A DNA stretch of 7,642 nucleotides from CAXGUU01 sp964012875 (GCA_964012875.1 CAXGUU010000157.1:1-7642); one strand, 5' to 3'; counted from the first letter of the stretch, positions 1 to 6,278 are shown. Translations and numbers: made by a program. The notes: generated by a model not told the origin, from the letters alone.

Positions 1-52
1 TAGCCGTTAGATTCACACGCCTGTGACGTCCAAACCCGATATTTCAGGTTAC

Positions 53-157
53 TCACAGATCCTGTGGATAAGCTTGTGAATCATCGGTGCGGTACTGCCA
101 TTTACCGCGATAGTCACAGTCGATCGGACAAAACGGCAAATATTTATCCATTTTCAT
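53..157 (-). CDS. Possible 34-residue small protein, unknown function
   Basis: ATG at 157 reads 34 codons to TGA at 53-55 in the same direction as aroE, starting 165 bases beyond the aroE stop. The product begins MKMDKYLPF, contains a CPIDC pair of cysteines (C10, C14), is rich in aromatic and charged residues (Tyr, Trp, Asp, Lys, Arg), and ends AYPQDL. I recognise no family. The composition looks protein-like and the spacing Cys-x3-Cys could bind a metal, but that is inference. Against it: no Shine-Dalgarno precedes either ATG (codons 1 and 3), and an ORF this short can arise by chance. For it: AT-rich promoter-like DNA and a perfect 8-bp palindrome lie directly upstream (177-197). Confidence 0.27.
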   Translation of the reverse strand: MKMDKYLPFCPIDCDYRGKWQYRTDDSQAYPQDL

Positions 158-176
158 ATTAATTATTTTGAATCAA

Positions 177-197
177 ATAGTTATGAATAATAACTAT
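177..197. promoter_or_regulatory. 8-bp perfect palindrome in AT-rich DNA (operator-like)
   Basis: ATAGTTAT (177-184) and ATAACTAT (190-197) form a perfect inverted repeat around a 5-base spacer. The minus strand reads TATTAT at 192-187, a near-consensus -10 hexamer, inside the palindrome. The -35 at about 18 bases upstream is poor (CTGAAT). If the small ORF at 157-53 is real, this could be its promoter and operator; otherwise it could be a weak hairpin. The arms share the 7-mer TAGTTAT/ATAACTA with a dyad upstream of amtB1 (3901-3920). Confidence 0.35.
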
Positions 198-322
198 CGC
201 ACTACCAGCGATTCAGCCGATAAGTCCTAATCAGTCGTCGCGGCGCACGGCTAATGTGAATAAAGACGGTGACCGACCGCCCCGAATTGCCAATTCCGCG
301 CCCGTCGAGGCCAGCGGCACCG

Positions 323-1180
323 CTAGGGATGCGACAGGTCGTTCCGCAGAGTCGTCATTACCGGCGCGGTTACAGGCATGCAGCCATGCCAAATCCGAAA
401 GCTCTCCGCCGCCTGTTCCACCAGCATCCCCAACCCGTCCGAGGCCGGGCACCCCGCCGCCAATGCCCATCGAACGAATGCCGTCGGCTCACTGCCGTAC
501 ATCATATCGTAGCAGCTGGTACGCACCCCGAGAGTGCTTTCAAGCAGTGGCGGAACCTGTCCTTCAAGGCTCATCGACGTTGCGTTAATTACCAAATCCG
601 GCGGACCGCTCCCAACCTCTCCCCAGGGTGTCACTGTTACACGGCCGTGAATGCTGAAGTCCGAAGCCAGGGCGGCGGCCTTTTCCGGGCTCCTGTTGCT
701 TATCCTGAGTTCAGACAACCCGGCCTGGAGGAGCGGTAACATAACGCCGCGAGCAGCCCCGCCCGCCCCCAGCAATAAAACTGTTGAACCCTCCAGGCTA
801 AGCTGTAGGTTAACAGTAAGGTCACGCAACAGACCGACGCCGTCTGTGTTGTCGGTATGAATCTGGCCCTCCTCGTCGAACCAGACGGTATTGGCAGCCC
901 CGGCGACGCGCGCCCGCTCCGTGGATGTAGCGCCGAGCGCGAATGCTTCTTCTTTTAGGGGTAAAGTCACGTTCAGACCGCGACCGGCACACTCTCGAAA
1001 CGATGCCAGCGCTGAAGCGAGGTCGCCACTTTTGACTTCAACCCGATCGTAAACCAGGTCAATTCCAAACTGCGCCGCAAACGCGTGATGGATTTGCGGT
1101 GATTTACTGTGGGCGATCGGAAAGCCGACGACGCAGTAGTACAGCTGGTCGTCCGGCGGAGCAGAAAATCTCGCGTTCAT
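323..1180 (-). CDS. aroE: Shikimate dehydrogenase (NADP+)
   Basis: AroE reduces 3-dehydroshikimate to shikimate with NADPH in the cytoplasmic pathway to chorismate and aromatic amino acids. The 285-residue protein is of normal length. The substrate domain carries FPIAHSKSP with the shikimate-binding serines S25 and S27, then NVTLPLKE with catalytic Lys K76, and NTDG with catalytic Asp D113. The nucleotide-binding domain has the glycine loop GAGGAARG (138-145) and the NADP-type NRS at 162-164. Later family motifs are INATS (198-202), YDMMY (224-228) and DGLGMLVEQAA (248-258). The ATG at 1180 gives about ten residues before the first conserved strand and has no clear Shine-Dalgarno. It lies 51 bases after the cyclic-nucleotide/rhodanese gene, so the two are probably cotranscribed. 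Assignment is very secure; YdiB or AroE-like paralogues are less likely given the full motif set. Confidence 0.96.
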   Translation of the reverse strand: MNARFSAPPDDQLYYCVVGFPIAHSKSPQIHHAFAAQFGIDLVYDRVEVKSGDLASALASFRECAGRGLNVTLPLKEEAFALGATSTERARVAGAANTVWFDEEGQIHTDNTDGVGLLRDLTVNLQLSLEGSTVLLLGAGGAARGVMLPLLQAGLSELRISNRSPEKAAALASDFSIHGRVTVTPWGEVGSGPPDLVINATSMSLEGQVPPLLESTLGVRTSCYDMMYGSEPTAFVRWALAAGCPASDGLGMLVEQAAESFRIWHGCMPVTAPVMTTLRNDLSHP

Positions 1181-1204
1181 AACACCCGGGCCGGGGAGTC
1201 CGAC

Positions 1205-1220
1205 CCAGGGTTGGCCCTGG
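1205..1220. repeat. GC-rich hairpin in the spacer before aroE
   Basis: CCAGGG (1205-1210) and CCCTGG (1215-1220) form a perfect 6-bp stem with a 4-base loop in the 51-base gap between the CNB/rhodanese stop and the aroE start. On the transcribed minus strand it is preceded by a C-rich run and is not followed by a U tract, so it is not a standard terminator. It may affect translation or mRNA decay between the two genes. Confidence 0.45.
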
Positions 1221-1231
1221 CCGGGGGGGAT

Positions 1232-2284
1232 CTAACCGGCAGCTGCTTCAGTACCCTGCCCTATCAATCCACCCTGCAAAACGTAGGCTTCGAACCCGCG
1301 CTCACTGAGAAGAAATGCCGCCGCAGAACTCCGGCGCCCGGTATCGCAATACACGATATAGGGCACATCGGGCGCCAGTGAATCGGTCTTCAGGCGGAGC
1401 ATGAACAAGGGAATGTTAACGCTGCCTTCAAGGCCGTTATTCTGGTGTTCGCTTTCAAGGCGGACATCGAGGAGTTTGCCCCCGACGCTTATTTGTTCTT
1501 TCGCTTCATCGAGCGTCAGCCAACTCAGCACCGGTTCCTTCAGAAGCGCGTTGAAATCTTCTTTGGAAAGGCGCATCAGAGTCCCTTCCGTTGCCACCGT
1601 AATGGTCGCGTTACGCTTGGCCTCGGACAGCAGTGCCTCTTCACCGAAGGCATCGCCTTCTTTGAGTGTAGCGAGGGTTAAATCTGAACCGGTTTTCGAT
1701 GCGCGCGTGACCTTGGCCGTGCCGTGCTTGATGATGTAATAGTAATCACCATCGTCACCCTGATTGATCACCACCTCACCGGCACTCACCGGGACTTCCT
1801 GCATGCGCATGAACATCGCCTGGATATTTGCTGGCGGTACCTGCAGGAACGCCGGCGACTGCAAAATCTTCGTCATCCAGTCGTCGTCCTCGTCGACCTG
1901 AATTTCGTTGACTTCGATCCCGGAAAGCTGATCCCACGTCAACAATATATCGAGTAAATCACTGTCGAAACGCGTGATCTTGCAGGCGGACTTCGTTTTC
2001 GCCGTTTGCGCGCGTGGCTGCAGATTCGCCAGCGGGTGTTTGGCTTCGTCAGTACCGCCACGTACGGTCGAACTTCCACCTTCGTCGTCGACCAGCGATA
2101 CCTCGCCTTCGAGCAAATAACAGTTTTTGCGGTCTACCTCACCCGCCTTAAAAATCGTTTCCCCGGCCGGAAGCTCTTCGACGAAGGCCTTTCCTGCCAG
2201 TTCCTGGAAGTTCTCCGCATTTAGCGCATCCGGCGGAACCAGTGTTTTGAGGATGTTTGTATCTACTAGTTGACCGTCTGCCAT
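1232..2284 (-). CDS. Tandem cyclic-nucleotide-binding-like domains fused to a rhodanese domain
   Basis: This 350-residue soluble protein has three modules. Residues about 20-115 resemble a cyclic-nucleotide-binding beta-roll (LPAGETIFKAGE, then LLEGEVSLV) but lack the phosphate-binding cassette, so this copy is probably degenerate. Residues about 140-250 form a second CNB domain with a canonical cassette: FGEEALL at 213-219, followed by R224 and NAT at 225-227, the pattern that holds cAMP or cGMP. Residues about 255-345 form a rhodanese domain with the active-site loop CDTGRRS (C313 to S319), the expected persulfide cysteine, followed by an LQGG motif. There is no signal peptide or membrane segment. 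Known family behaviour suggests sulfur transfer or sensing controlled by a nucleotide; the substrate and pathway are unknown. It starts at ATG 2284 with only a weak Shine-Dalgarno and probably heads a two-gene unit with aroE. Confidence 0.88.
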   Translation of the reverse strand: MADGQLVDTNILKTLVPPDALNAENFQELAGKAFVEELPAGETIFKAGEVDRKNCYLLEGEVSLVDDEGGSSTVRGGTDEAKHPLANLQPRAQTAKTKSACKITRFDSDLLDILLTWDQLSGIEVNEIQVDEDDDWMTKILQSPAFLQVPPANIQAMFMRMQEVPVSAGEVVINQGDDGDYYYIIKHGTAKVTRASKTGSDLTLATLKEGDAFGEEALLSEAKRNATITVATEGTLMRLSKEDFNALLKEPVLSWLTLDEAKEQISVGGKLLDVRLESEHQNNGLEGSVNIPLFMLRLKTDSLAPDVPYIVYCDTGRRSSAAAFLLSERGFEAYVLQGGLIGQGTEAAAG

Positions 2285-2621
2285 GGCTTGTTTACTGCTG
2301 GTACCTAGCGCGCGACGCTGTCGATTTCAAAACATTAAATAAGAGGTATCACTGCTGAGCTAAACGTCGTCATGCTCTGCGGTCACCGAAAAGTTGATCG
2401 TTACCCTGCAGCGGCGAACAGGCATATTGTATGCCCACATCCCGAGCATGGGAATGTCTGCATTGTAGAATTTTGTGGGCGAATCGGTAGGTTGGAAGGC
2501 CGCTAGGGCAACGTAAGCGGAGGATTCTACGGATGAATCGCCGGAATTTCCCGAGCCACCATTGGCACATCCAGTCCCCGGGCACCAGTGATGCCCGGGG
2601 ACCCTGAACGGCGGAAGTGAC
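2285..2621. other. 337-base non-coding spacer rich in inverted repeats
   Basis: No credible gene is present; the 71-codon minus-strand reading frame at 2585-2370 has an unlikely Arg/Trp/Cys-rich composition and spans the hairpins. Inverted repeats seen: GGCATA/TATGCC (2421-2426, 2430-2435), GCCCACA/TGTGGGC (2433-2439, 2474-2480) enclosing TCCC/GGGA (2440-2443, 2450-2453), GTAGAAT/ATTCTAC (2465-2471, 2524-2530) enclosing CCGCT/AGCGG (2500-2504, 2516-2520), and the strong 11-bp stem at 2574-2602. Some of these are mutually exclusive. The stretch must also contain the promoter of the CNB/rhodanese gene unless transcripts read through from amtB1. Confidence 0.6.
2574..2602 (-). terminator. Strong hairpin downstream of amtB1
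   Basis: GTCCCCGGGCA (2574-2584) and TGCCCGGGGAC (2592-2602) make an 11-bp perfect GC-rich stem with a 7-base loop, 19 bases beyond the amtB1 stop codon. The minus-strand sequence after it (TGGATGTGCC) has no U tract. It is therefore either a U-less terminator or a 3'-end stabiliser for the glnK1-amtB1 mRNA. The structure itself is certain; the terminator role is inferred. Confidence 0.6.
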
Positions 2622-3899
2622 TTAGAGGATATAACCGCGCTCGTCGTGCTCGGCCAAATCCAGACCTTCAGTCTCGGTATCAGTCGTCACGCGCAGACCA
2701 ACGAGCGCCTGAGTCAATTTCAAGAGCACGAAGGTCGCAACGGCGCACCAGACCACCGTCGCCACGACGCCAATGGCCTGGGTTGTGAGCTGTGAGCCCA
2801 TCGTCACCCCTTCCGCAAAGCCGGCACCGCCAAATTGCTCGGAAATAAATACGCCTGCCAGCATTGTACCGAGAATGCCCCCGACACCGTGTACTGGAAA
2901 GACGTCGAGCGAATCATCGATCTTGAGGGTTCGTTTGATCGTTTGAGTCGCGAAATAACACACCACGCCGGCAGCCAGGCCGATGCACAGTGCGCCCACG
3001 GGGCCCACGTAGCCCGATGCCGGCGTGATGGTGCCGAGTCCGGCAACCATGCCGGTTACGATGCCGAGAACACTGGGCTTGCCGTGCTTAAACCATTCGA
3101 TCAGCATCCAGGCAAGCGACCCCGCTGCTGCAGATATATGGGTAACCAGCATCGCCATGCCAGCGTCCTGGTTCGCAGCAACGGCACTGCCTGCGTTAAA
3201 GCCGAACCAGCCGACCCATAGCATCGAAGCGCCGGTCACGGTCATCGTCAAATTGTGCGGTGGCATCGCGGCCTGAGGAAAGCCTTTGCGATTGCCAAGC
3301 ACCAAGGCTGCAACAATTGCCGCAACACCAGCGTTGATATGCACGACCGTTCCACCGGCAAAATCAAGCAACCCCATTTCGCCGAGCCAACCGCCACCCC
3401 AGACCCAATGGCAGACTGGAATGTAGACGACGAACAGCCACAAAGTACTGAACAGCAGGACGGCGGAGAATTTCATGCGCTCGGCGAACCCGCCAACGAT
3501 GAGCGCCGGCGTAATGATGGCAAACGTCATCTGGAACATCACAAAGACCGATTCAGGCATGGTTCCACTCATCGCCGCGCGGGTGACATCACCAAGCATG
3601 ATGTTGCCGCCGCCGATATAGGCGTGCAGTGGCCCGCCATCGCCAAACGCCAGGCCATAACCGCCGAACATCCACAACAGCGACATCAGGCATGCGAGCG
3701 CAAAGCACTGCATCAAGACTGACAGCGTATTCTTGCTGCGCACGAGGCCGCCATAAAACAGTGCCAGCCCTGGCAGGGTCATGAATAAAACCAACGCTGT
3801 CGACGTCAGCATCCAGGCCGTGTCGCCGGTGTCCAGATCATCGGCAGCGGCGAGGTGAGATACGAAAAATAATGCAAATCCAAAAGATACTCGCAACAC
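2622..3899 (-). CDS. amtB: Ammonium channel AmtB with cleavable signal peptide
   Basis: AmtB is a trimeric inner-membrane channel that conducts ammonium and is blocked by GlnK when nitrogen is ample. The 425-residue protein starts with a signal peptide ending L-A-A-A, predicted to be cut after A19. Residues then align with E. coli mature AmtB at a constant offset of 19: F126 and F234 (Phe gate), W167 and S238 (outer recruitment site), D179, and the twin pore histidines H187 (VVHINAG) and H337 (FPVHGVGG). The C-terminal tail (GLRVTTDTETEGLDL, then HDERGY) is the GlnK-binding region. The start is GTG at 3899, supported by AGGAG 10 bases upstream. It lies 67 bases after glnK1 and is cotranscribed with it. 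All channel residues are intact, so it should be functional. Confidence 0.96.
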   Translation of the reverse strand: MLRVSFGFALFFVSHLAAADDLDTGDTAWMLTSTALVLFMTLPGLALFYGGLVRSKNTLSVLMQCFALACLMSLLWMFGGYGLAFGDGGPLHAYIGGGNIMLGDVTRAAMSGTMPESVFVMFQMTFAIITPALIVGGFAERMKFSAVLLFSTLWLFVVYIPVCHWVWGGGWLGEMGLLDFAGGTVVHINAGVAAIVAALVLGNRKGFPQAAMPPHNLTMTVTGASMLWVGWFGFNAGSAVAANQDAGMAMLVTHISAAAGSLAWMLIEWFKHGKPSVLGIVTGMVAGLGTITPASGYVGPVGALCIGLAAGVVCYFATQTIKRTLKIDDSLDVFPVHGVGGILGTMLAGVFISEQFGGAGFAEGVTMGSQLTTQAIGVVATVVWCAVATFVLLKLTQALVGLRVTTDTETEGLDLAEHDERGYIL

Positions 3900-3900
3900 G

Positions 3901-3920
3901 ATAACTACTCTCCTAGTTAT
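3901..3920 (-). promoter_or_regulatory. amtB1 ribosome binding site displayed in a hairpin loop
   Basis: ATAACTA (3901-3907) and TAGTTAT (3914-3920) form a perfect 7-bp inverted repeat around a 6-base loop. In the mRNA the loop reads GGAGAG, and AGGAG (complement of 3910-3914) is the Shine-Dalgarno of amtB1, 10 bases before its GTG. The stem has six A-U pairs and one G-C pair, so it should be weak and easily opened. Whether it regulates translation is inference. Confidence 0.5.
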
Positions 3921-3966
3921 TCCAAACTTTCATACCAATAAACGTTGTTTCGCTCCAATACACGCC

Positions 3967-4305
3967 CTATACCGCGTCCGCACCGGTTTCCCCGGTTCGA
4001 ATGCGGACGACTTCGAGCAGTTCGCTCACAAAAATCTTGCCGTCACCGATTGATTCCGTGTTGGCCGCGCCCCTGATGGTGTCCACCACCTCGTCGAGTT
4101 GCTCATCGCCGACGGCAACTTCGATTTTTATTTTGGGCAGGAAATCAACGACGTATTCAGCACCCCGATAGAGTTCCGTGTGGCCTTTCTGCCGACCGAA
4201 CCCCTTCAGTTCTGTCACGGTCATGCCATGCACGCCGCGCTCTGATAGCGCTTCACGCACATCGTCGAGTTTGAACGGTTTAATAATCGCTGTAATTAAT
4301 TTCAT
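3967..4305 (-). CDS. glnK: PII nitrogen regulatory protein (GlnK type), cassette 1
   Basis: PII proteins are cytoplasmic trimers that bind ATP/ADP and 2-oxoglutarate, are uridylylated by GlnD, and plug AmtB. At 112 residues this has exactly the family length. It begins MKLITAIIKPFKLDDV (PII signature start), carries the T-loop with KGFGRQKGH and ELYRGAEY including the modifiable Y51, and ends with the C-terminal signature from about residue 86 (IGDGKIFV, then RIRTGETG). The ATG at 4305 has a good Shine-Dalgarno (GGAGAGG, four bases upstream). It is followed 67 bases later by amtB1, the usual glnK-amtB order. By eye it is roughly 60 percent identical to the PII at 5880-6218. It could be called glnB, but linkage to amtB favours glnK. 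Confidence 0.95.
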   Translation of the reverse strand: MKLITAIIKPFKLDDVREALSERGVHGMTVTELKGFGRQKGHTELYRGAEYVVDFLPKIKIEVAVGDEQLDEVVDTIRGAANTESIGDGKIFVSELLEVVRIRTGETGADAV

Positions 4306-4494
4306 GGTACCTCTCCAATCCGACTCATCTTTTGAGTCAATTCAAATGCTTTGTAGTCCTGTTTTCAGTTCCCGGGTGTTCGTCGCGAACCCGATGCCGT
4401 CCGCCCGTTCGGTTCCGCTCGCATTAACGCACGACCGCTAATCTAACCCCAACCGCCCTGGAATCCGCATTTTGCGACACCCACATGGTTGCGC
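4306..4494 (-). promoter_or_regulatory. Promoter-bearing spacer upstream of glnK1, no clear promoter
   Basis: The terminator of the preceding cassette implies that glnK1-amtB1 needs a promoter here. No good sigma-54 or sigma-70 site was found. The best sigma-54 match (minus strand, 4451-4437) keeps only TGG and GC at the right spacing. An NtrC-like dyad, ACACC-N5-GGTTG, lies at 4477-4491 with 7 of 10 core matches. Two small hairpins are visible: GTTCG/CGAAC (4378-4382, 4386-4390) and GACTC/GAGTC (4322-4326, 4334-4338), the latter just upstream of the glnK1 ribosome binding site. Confidence 0.35.
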
Positions 4495-4523
4495 AATTAA
4501 GAAAGGGGCATGCAAGACGCCCC
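4495..4523 (-). terminator. Intrinsic terminator of glnK2-amtB2
   Basis: On the minus strand GGGGCGT and ATGCCCC (plus 4517-4523 and 4505-4511) pair over 7 bp including one G-U, with a 5-base loop, followed directly by TTTCTTAATT. A second stem, GCTTC/GAAGC (4528-4532, 4540-4544), lies between it and the amtB2 stop. This separates the two glnK-amtB cassettes into two transcription units. Confidence 0.65.
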
Positions 4524-4579
4524 AGGAGCTTCAGTGATGGAAGCGAGCTGAAAAAAATCATTTCCGTATACGTGGTCTT

Positions 4580-5830
4580 TTAGTTGTTTACGAATTCTGG
4601 GTAGGCCTCAAGACCGCATTCACCAATGTCCACGCCCTCAGCTTCTTCTTCTTCGCTCACGCGGATACCGACAGTCGACTTGAGGGCAAACCAAACGATA
4701 CCGGACATCGCGGCGACCCATCCGAATATCATCACAATCCCGAGCAGCTGAGCCATCAGCGATGCATCGGAATTGGTAAGGCATACGGCCAGCAACCCCC
4801 AGATCCCACAGGTACCATGAACTGAAATCGCCCCTACGGGATCATCGATCCGGACGCGGTCAAGTCCCACGATTGAGAAGACCACAATTACACCGCCCAC
4901 CATGCCTATAACGGTCGCCATCAGTGGGGTGGGAGTCAGCGGCTCAGCCGTGATCGCAACAAGACCGGCGAGCGCCCCGTTCAGGGCCATGGTCAGGTCC
5001 GCCTTGCCGAACATGAGGCGCGCCATAATGATTGCAGCCACACAGCCGCCGGCTGCAGCAGTGTTCGTATTGACGAATATACGCGCGACCGCATTCGCCT
5101 CCTCAATGTTCGAAACGACAAGTTCCGAACCGCCGTTAAATCCGAACCAGCCGAACCAGAGCAGGAATGTACCCAGGGTCGCCAGTGGCAGATTGGCGCC
5201 CGGCATCGGGTTAATGCGACCGTCGGCGCCGTATTTACCCTTGCGTGGCCCGAGTAACAGGACCCCGACCAGCGCCGCGACCGCACCAGTCATGTGCACC
5301 ACCCCGCTGCCCGCGAAATCGAGGAACCCCTTCTGGTCAAGGAATCCACCGCCCCATTTCCAATAGCCTTCGATAGGGTAGATAAAACCGGTCATCACGA
5401 CGGCAAACATCAGGAAGGACCATAGCTTCATGCGTTCAGCAACGGCCCCGGACACCACCGACATCGCCGCGGCGACAAATACGGCCTGGAAGAAGAAGTC
5501 TGACAAGCCCGAGTAATAAATCTCGCCTTCACTGGCGATCACATCGGCAGCCGCGTTGTCGGCACCGCCGAGGATGCTCGGCAGGCCGGGCCAGAGTGCA
5601 CTCACGCCGTCGCCCGGATACATTAACGTGTATCCGCACAGCATATACATAATGCAGGCTACCGCATAAAGCACCATGTTCTTGGTCAGAATTTCTGCCG
5701 TATTTTTAGTTCTTACAAGTCCCGCTTCCAGCATTGCGAAACCGCAGGCCATCAGCATTACGAACGCGCCCATTACCAGAAAATAGAATGTATCCAGCGC
5801 GTACTTAACTTCAATTACAGAAGCGTCCAC
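4580..5830 (-). CDS. amtB: Ammonium transporter of the Amt/AmtB family, no signal peptide
   Basis: A second ammonium channel, 416 residues. I place the start at GTG 5830, preceded by AGAGGAA at a 6-base spacing. A longer frame back to 5995 would overlap most of the 3' end of glnK2 and add an Arg-rich non-family leader. It begins directly with a first membrane helix (DTFYFLVMGAFV, about 13-35) and has no cleavable signal, unlike the channel at 2622-3899. Pore residues align: F118 and F231 (gate), W159, D171, S235, and the twin histidines H179 (VVHMTGA) and H338 (SVHGTCG). The tail (GIRVSEEEEAEGVDI, then AYPEF) is the classic GlnK-docking C-terminus, with ECG where EHG is common. It lies 49 bases after glnK2, cotranscribed from the sigma-54 promoter. 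It should be a functional channel of a different Amt clade from its neighbour. Confidence 0.95.
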   Translation of the reverse strand: MDASVIEVKYALDTFYFLVMGAFVMLMACGFAMLEAGLVRTKNTAEILTKNMVLYAVACIMYMLCGYTLMYPGDGVSALWPGLPSILGGADNAAADVIASEGEIYYSGLSDFFFQAVFVAAAMSVVSGAVAERMKLWSFLMFAVVMTGFIYPIEGYWKWGGGFLDQKGFLDFAGSGVVHMTGAVAALVGVLLLGPRKGKYGADGRINPMPGANLPLATLGTFLLWFGWFGFNGGSELVVSNIEEANAVARIFVNTNTAAAGGCVAAIIMARLMFGKADLTMALNGALAGLVAITAEPLTPTPLMATVIGMVGGVIVVFSIVGLDRVRIDDPVGAISVHGTCGIWGLLAVCLTNSDASLMAQLLGIVMIFGWVAAMSGIVWFALKSTVGIRVSEEEEAEGVDIGECGLEAYPEFVNN

Positions 5831-5879
5831 TGTGCTTTCCTCTTCGATTAAGTTGACATTTTGGGTTTGGCGAGACGCT

Positions 5880-6218
5880 CTATATCGCGTCTGTTCCGGA
5901 TTCGCCCGTCCTGATCCGGGTCGCTTGCGGTAGATCGGTGACGAAAATCTTGCCGTCACCGATTCGTCCACTCCACGCAGCCCCTTTGATGGCATGTACG
6001 ACCGCTTCGGCCTGGTCGTCTACAACCGCGAGTTCAAGCTTTGACTTCGGCAGGAAATCAAGGACGTAATCTGCTCCCCGATAGAGCTCTATTCGGCCCT
6101 TCTGGCGGCCAAAGCCCTTCACTTGGCTGACAGTCATCCCCCGAACCCCGGTCGCCGCAACCGCAGTTCGGATGTCATCGATCTTGAATGGCTTAATGAT
6201 TGCTGAAACCAATTTCAT
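5880..6218 (-). CDS. glnK: PII nitrogen regulatory protein (GlnK type), cassette 2
   Basis: A 112-residue PII protein that should sense 2-oxoglutarate and ATP/ADP and gate the adjacent channel. It starts MKLVSAIIKPFKIDDI, has the T-loop KGFGRQKGR and ELYRGADY with uridylylation site Y51, and ends with the C-terminal signature IGDGKIFV and RIRTGESG. The ATG at 6218 has only a modest G-rich ribosome binding site (CGGGG). It is the first gene behind a near-consensus sigma-54 promoter (6279-6294) with a predicted 50-base leader, and is followed by amtB2 after 49 bases. Compared with the PII at 3967-4305, the region around residues 70-85 differs most, so partner specificity may differ. All key residues are intact. 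Confidence 0.95.
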   Translation of the reverse strand: MKLVSAIIKPFKIDDIRTAVAATGVRGMTVSQVKGFGRQKGRIELYRGADYVLDFLPKSKLELAVVDDQAEAVVHAIKGAAWSGRIGDGKIFVTDLPQATRIRTGESGTDAI

Positions 6219-6278
6219 GTGTGCCCCGAATCGGATACCTAATCAGCGCCGCAAAACTTGAGAGTTGCTACGTTGCGT

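Larger units (their letters stand above)
1..322. other. Intergenic region downstream of aroE, no established gene
   Basis: This stretch has no conventional gene. It holds several short dyads: TCACA/TGTGA (13-17 and 22-26), CACAG/CTGTG (54-58 and 62-66), and GAATTG/CAATTC (284-289 and 291-296, one-base loop). TGTGGATAA at 63-71 is a perfect DnaA-box 9-mer on the minus strand, and TTATCCATT at 144-152 matches it at 7 of 9 positions. An AT-rich segment lies at about 140-200. A minus-strand 34-codon ORF (157 to 53) is listed separately. No convincing terminator for aroE was found; the best candidate, a 4-bp stem at 267-279 followed on the minus strand by TCTTTATT, is weak. Confidence 0.6.

Noticed and set aside
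284..296. GAATTG/CAATTC hairpin as an aroE terminator
   Set aside because: The loop is one base, the stem is short and AT-rich, and no U tract follows on the minus strand.
2302..2330. Minus-strand TTGAAA-17-TAGGTA as a sigma-70 promoter for the CNB/rhodanese gene
   Set aside because: The -10 match is poor and the predicted leader would be only about 11 bases with no ribosome binding site.
2433..2480. GCCCACA/TGTGGGC stem resembling a tRNA acceptor
   Set aside because: The enclosed segment is only 48 bases long and shows no D, anticodon or T arm.
2370..2585. 71-codon minus-strand ORF in the amtB1/CNB spacer
   Set aside because: It has an Arg/Trp/Cys-rich composition, no convincing ribosome binding site, and overlaps several inverted repeats including the post-amtB1 hairpin; no family resemblance.
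4437..4451. Sigma-54-like sequence upstream of glnK1
   Set aside because: Only TGG and the GC are conserved (about 6 of 11 matches); such matches are common by chance.
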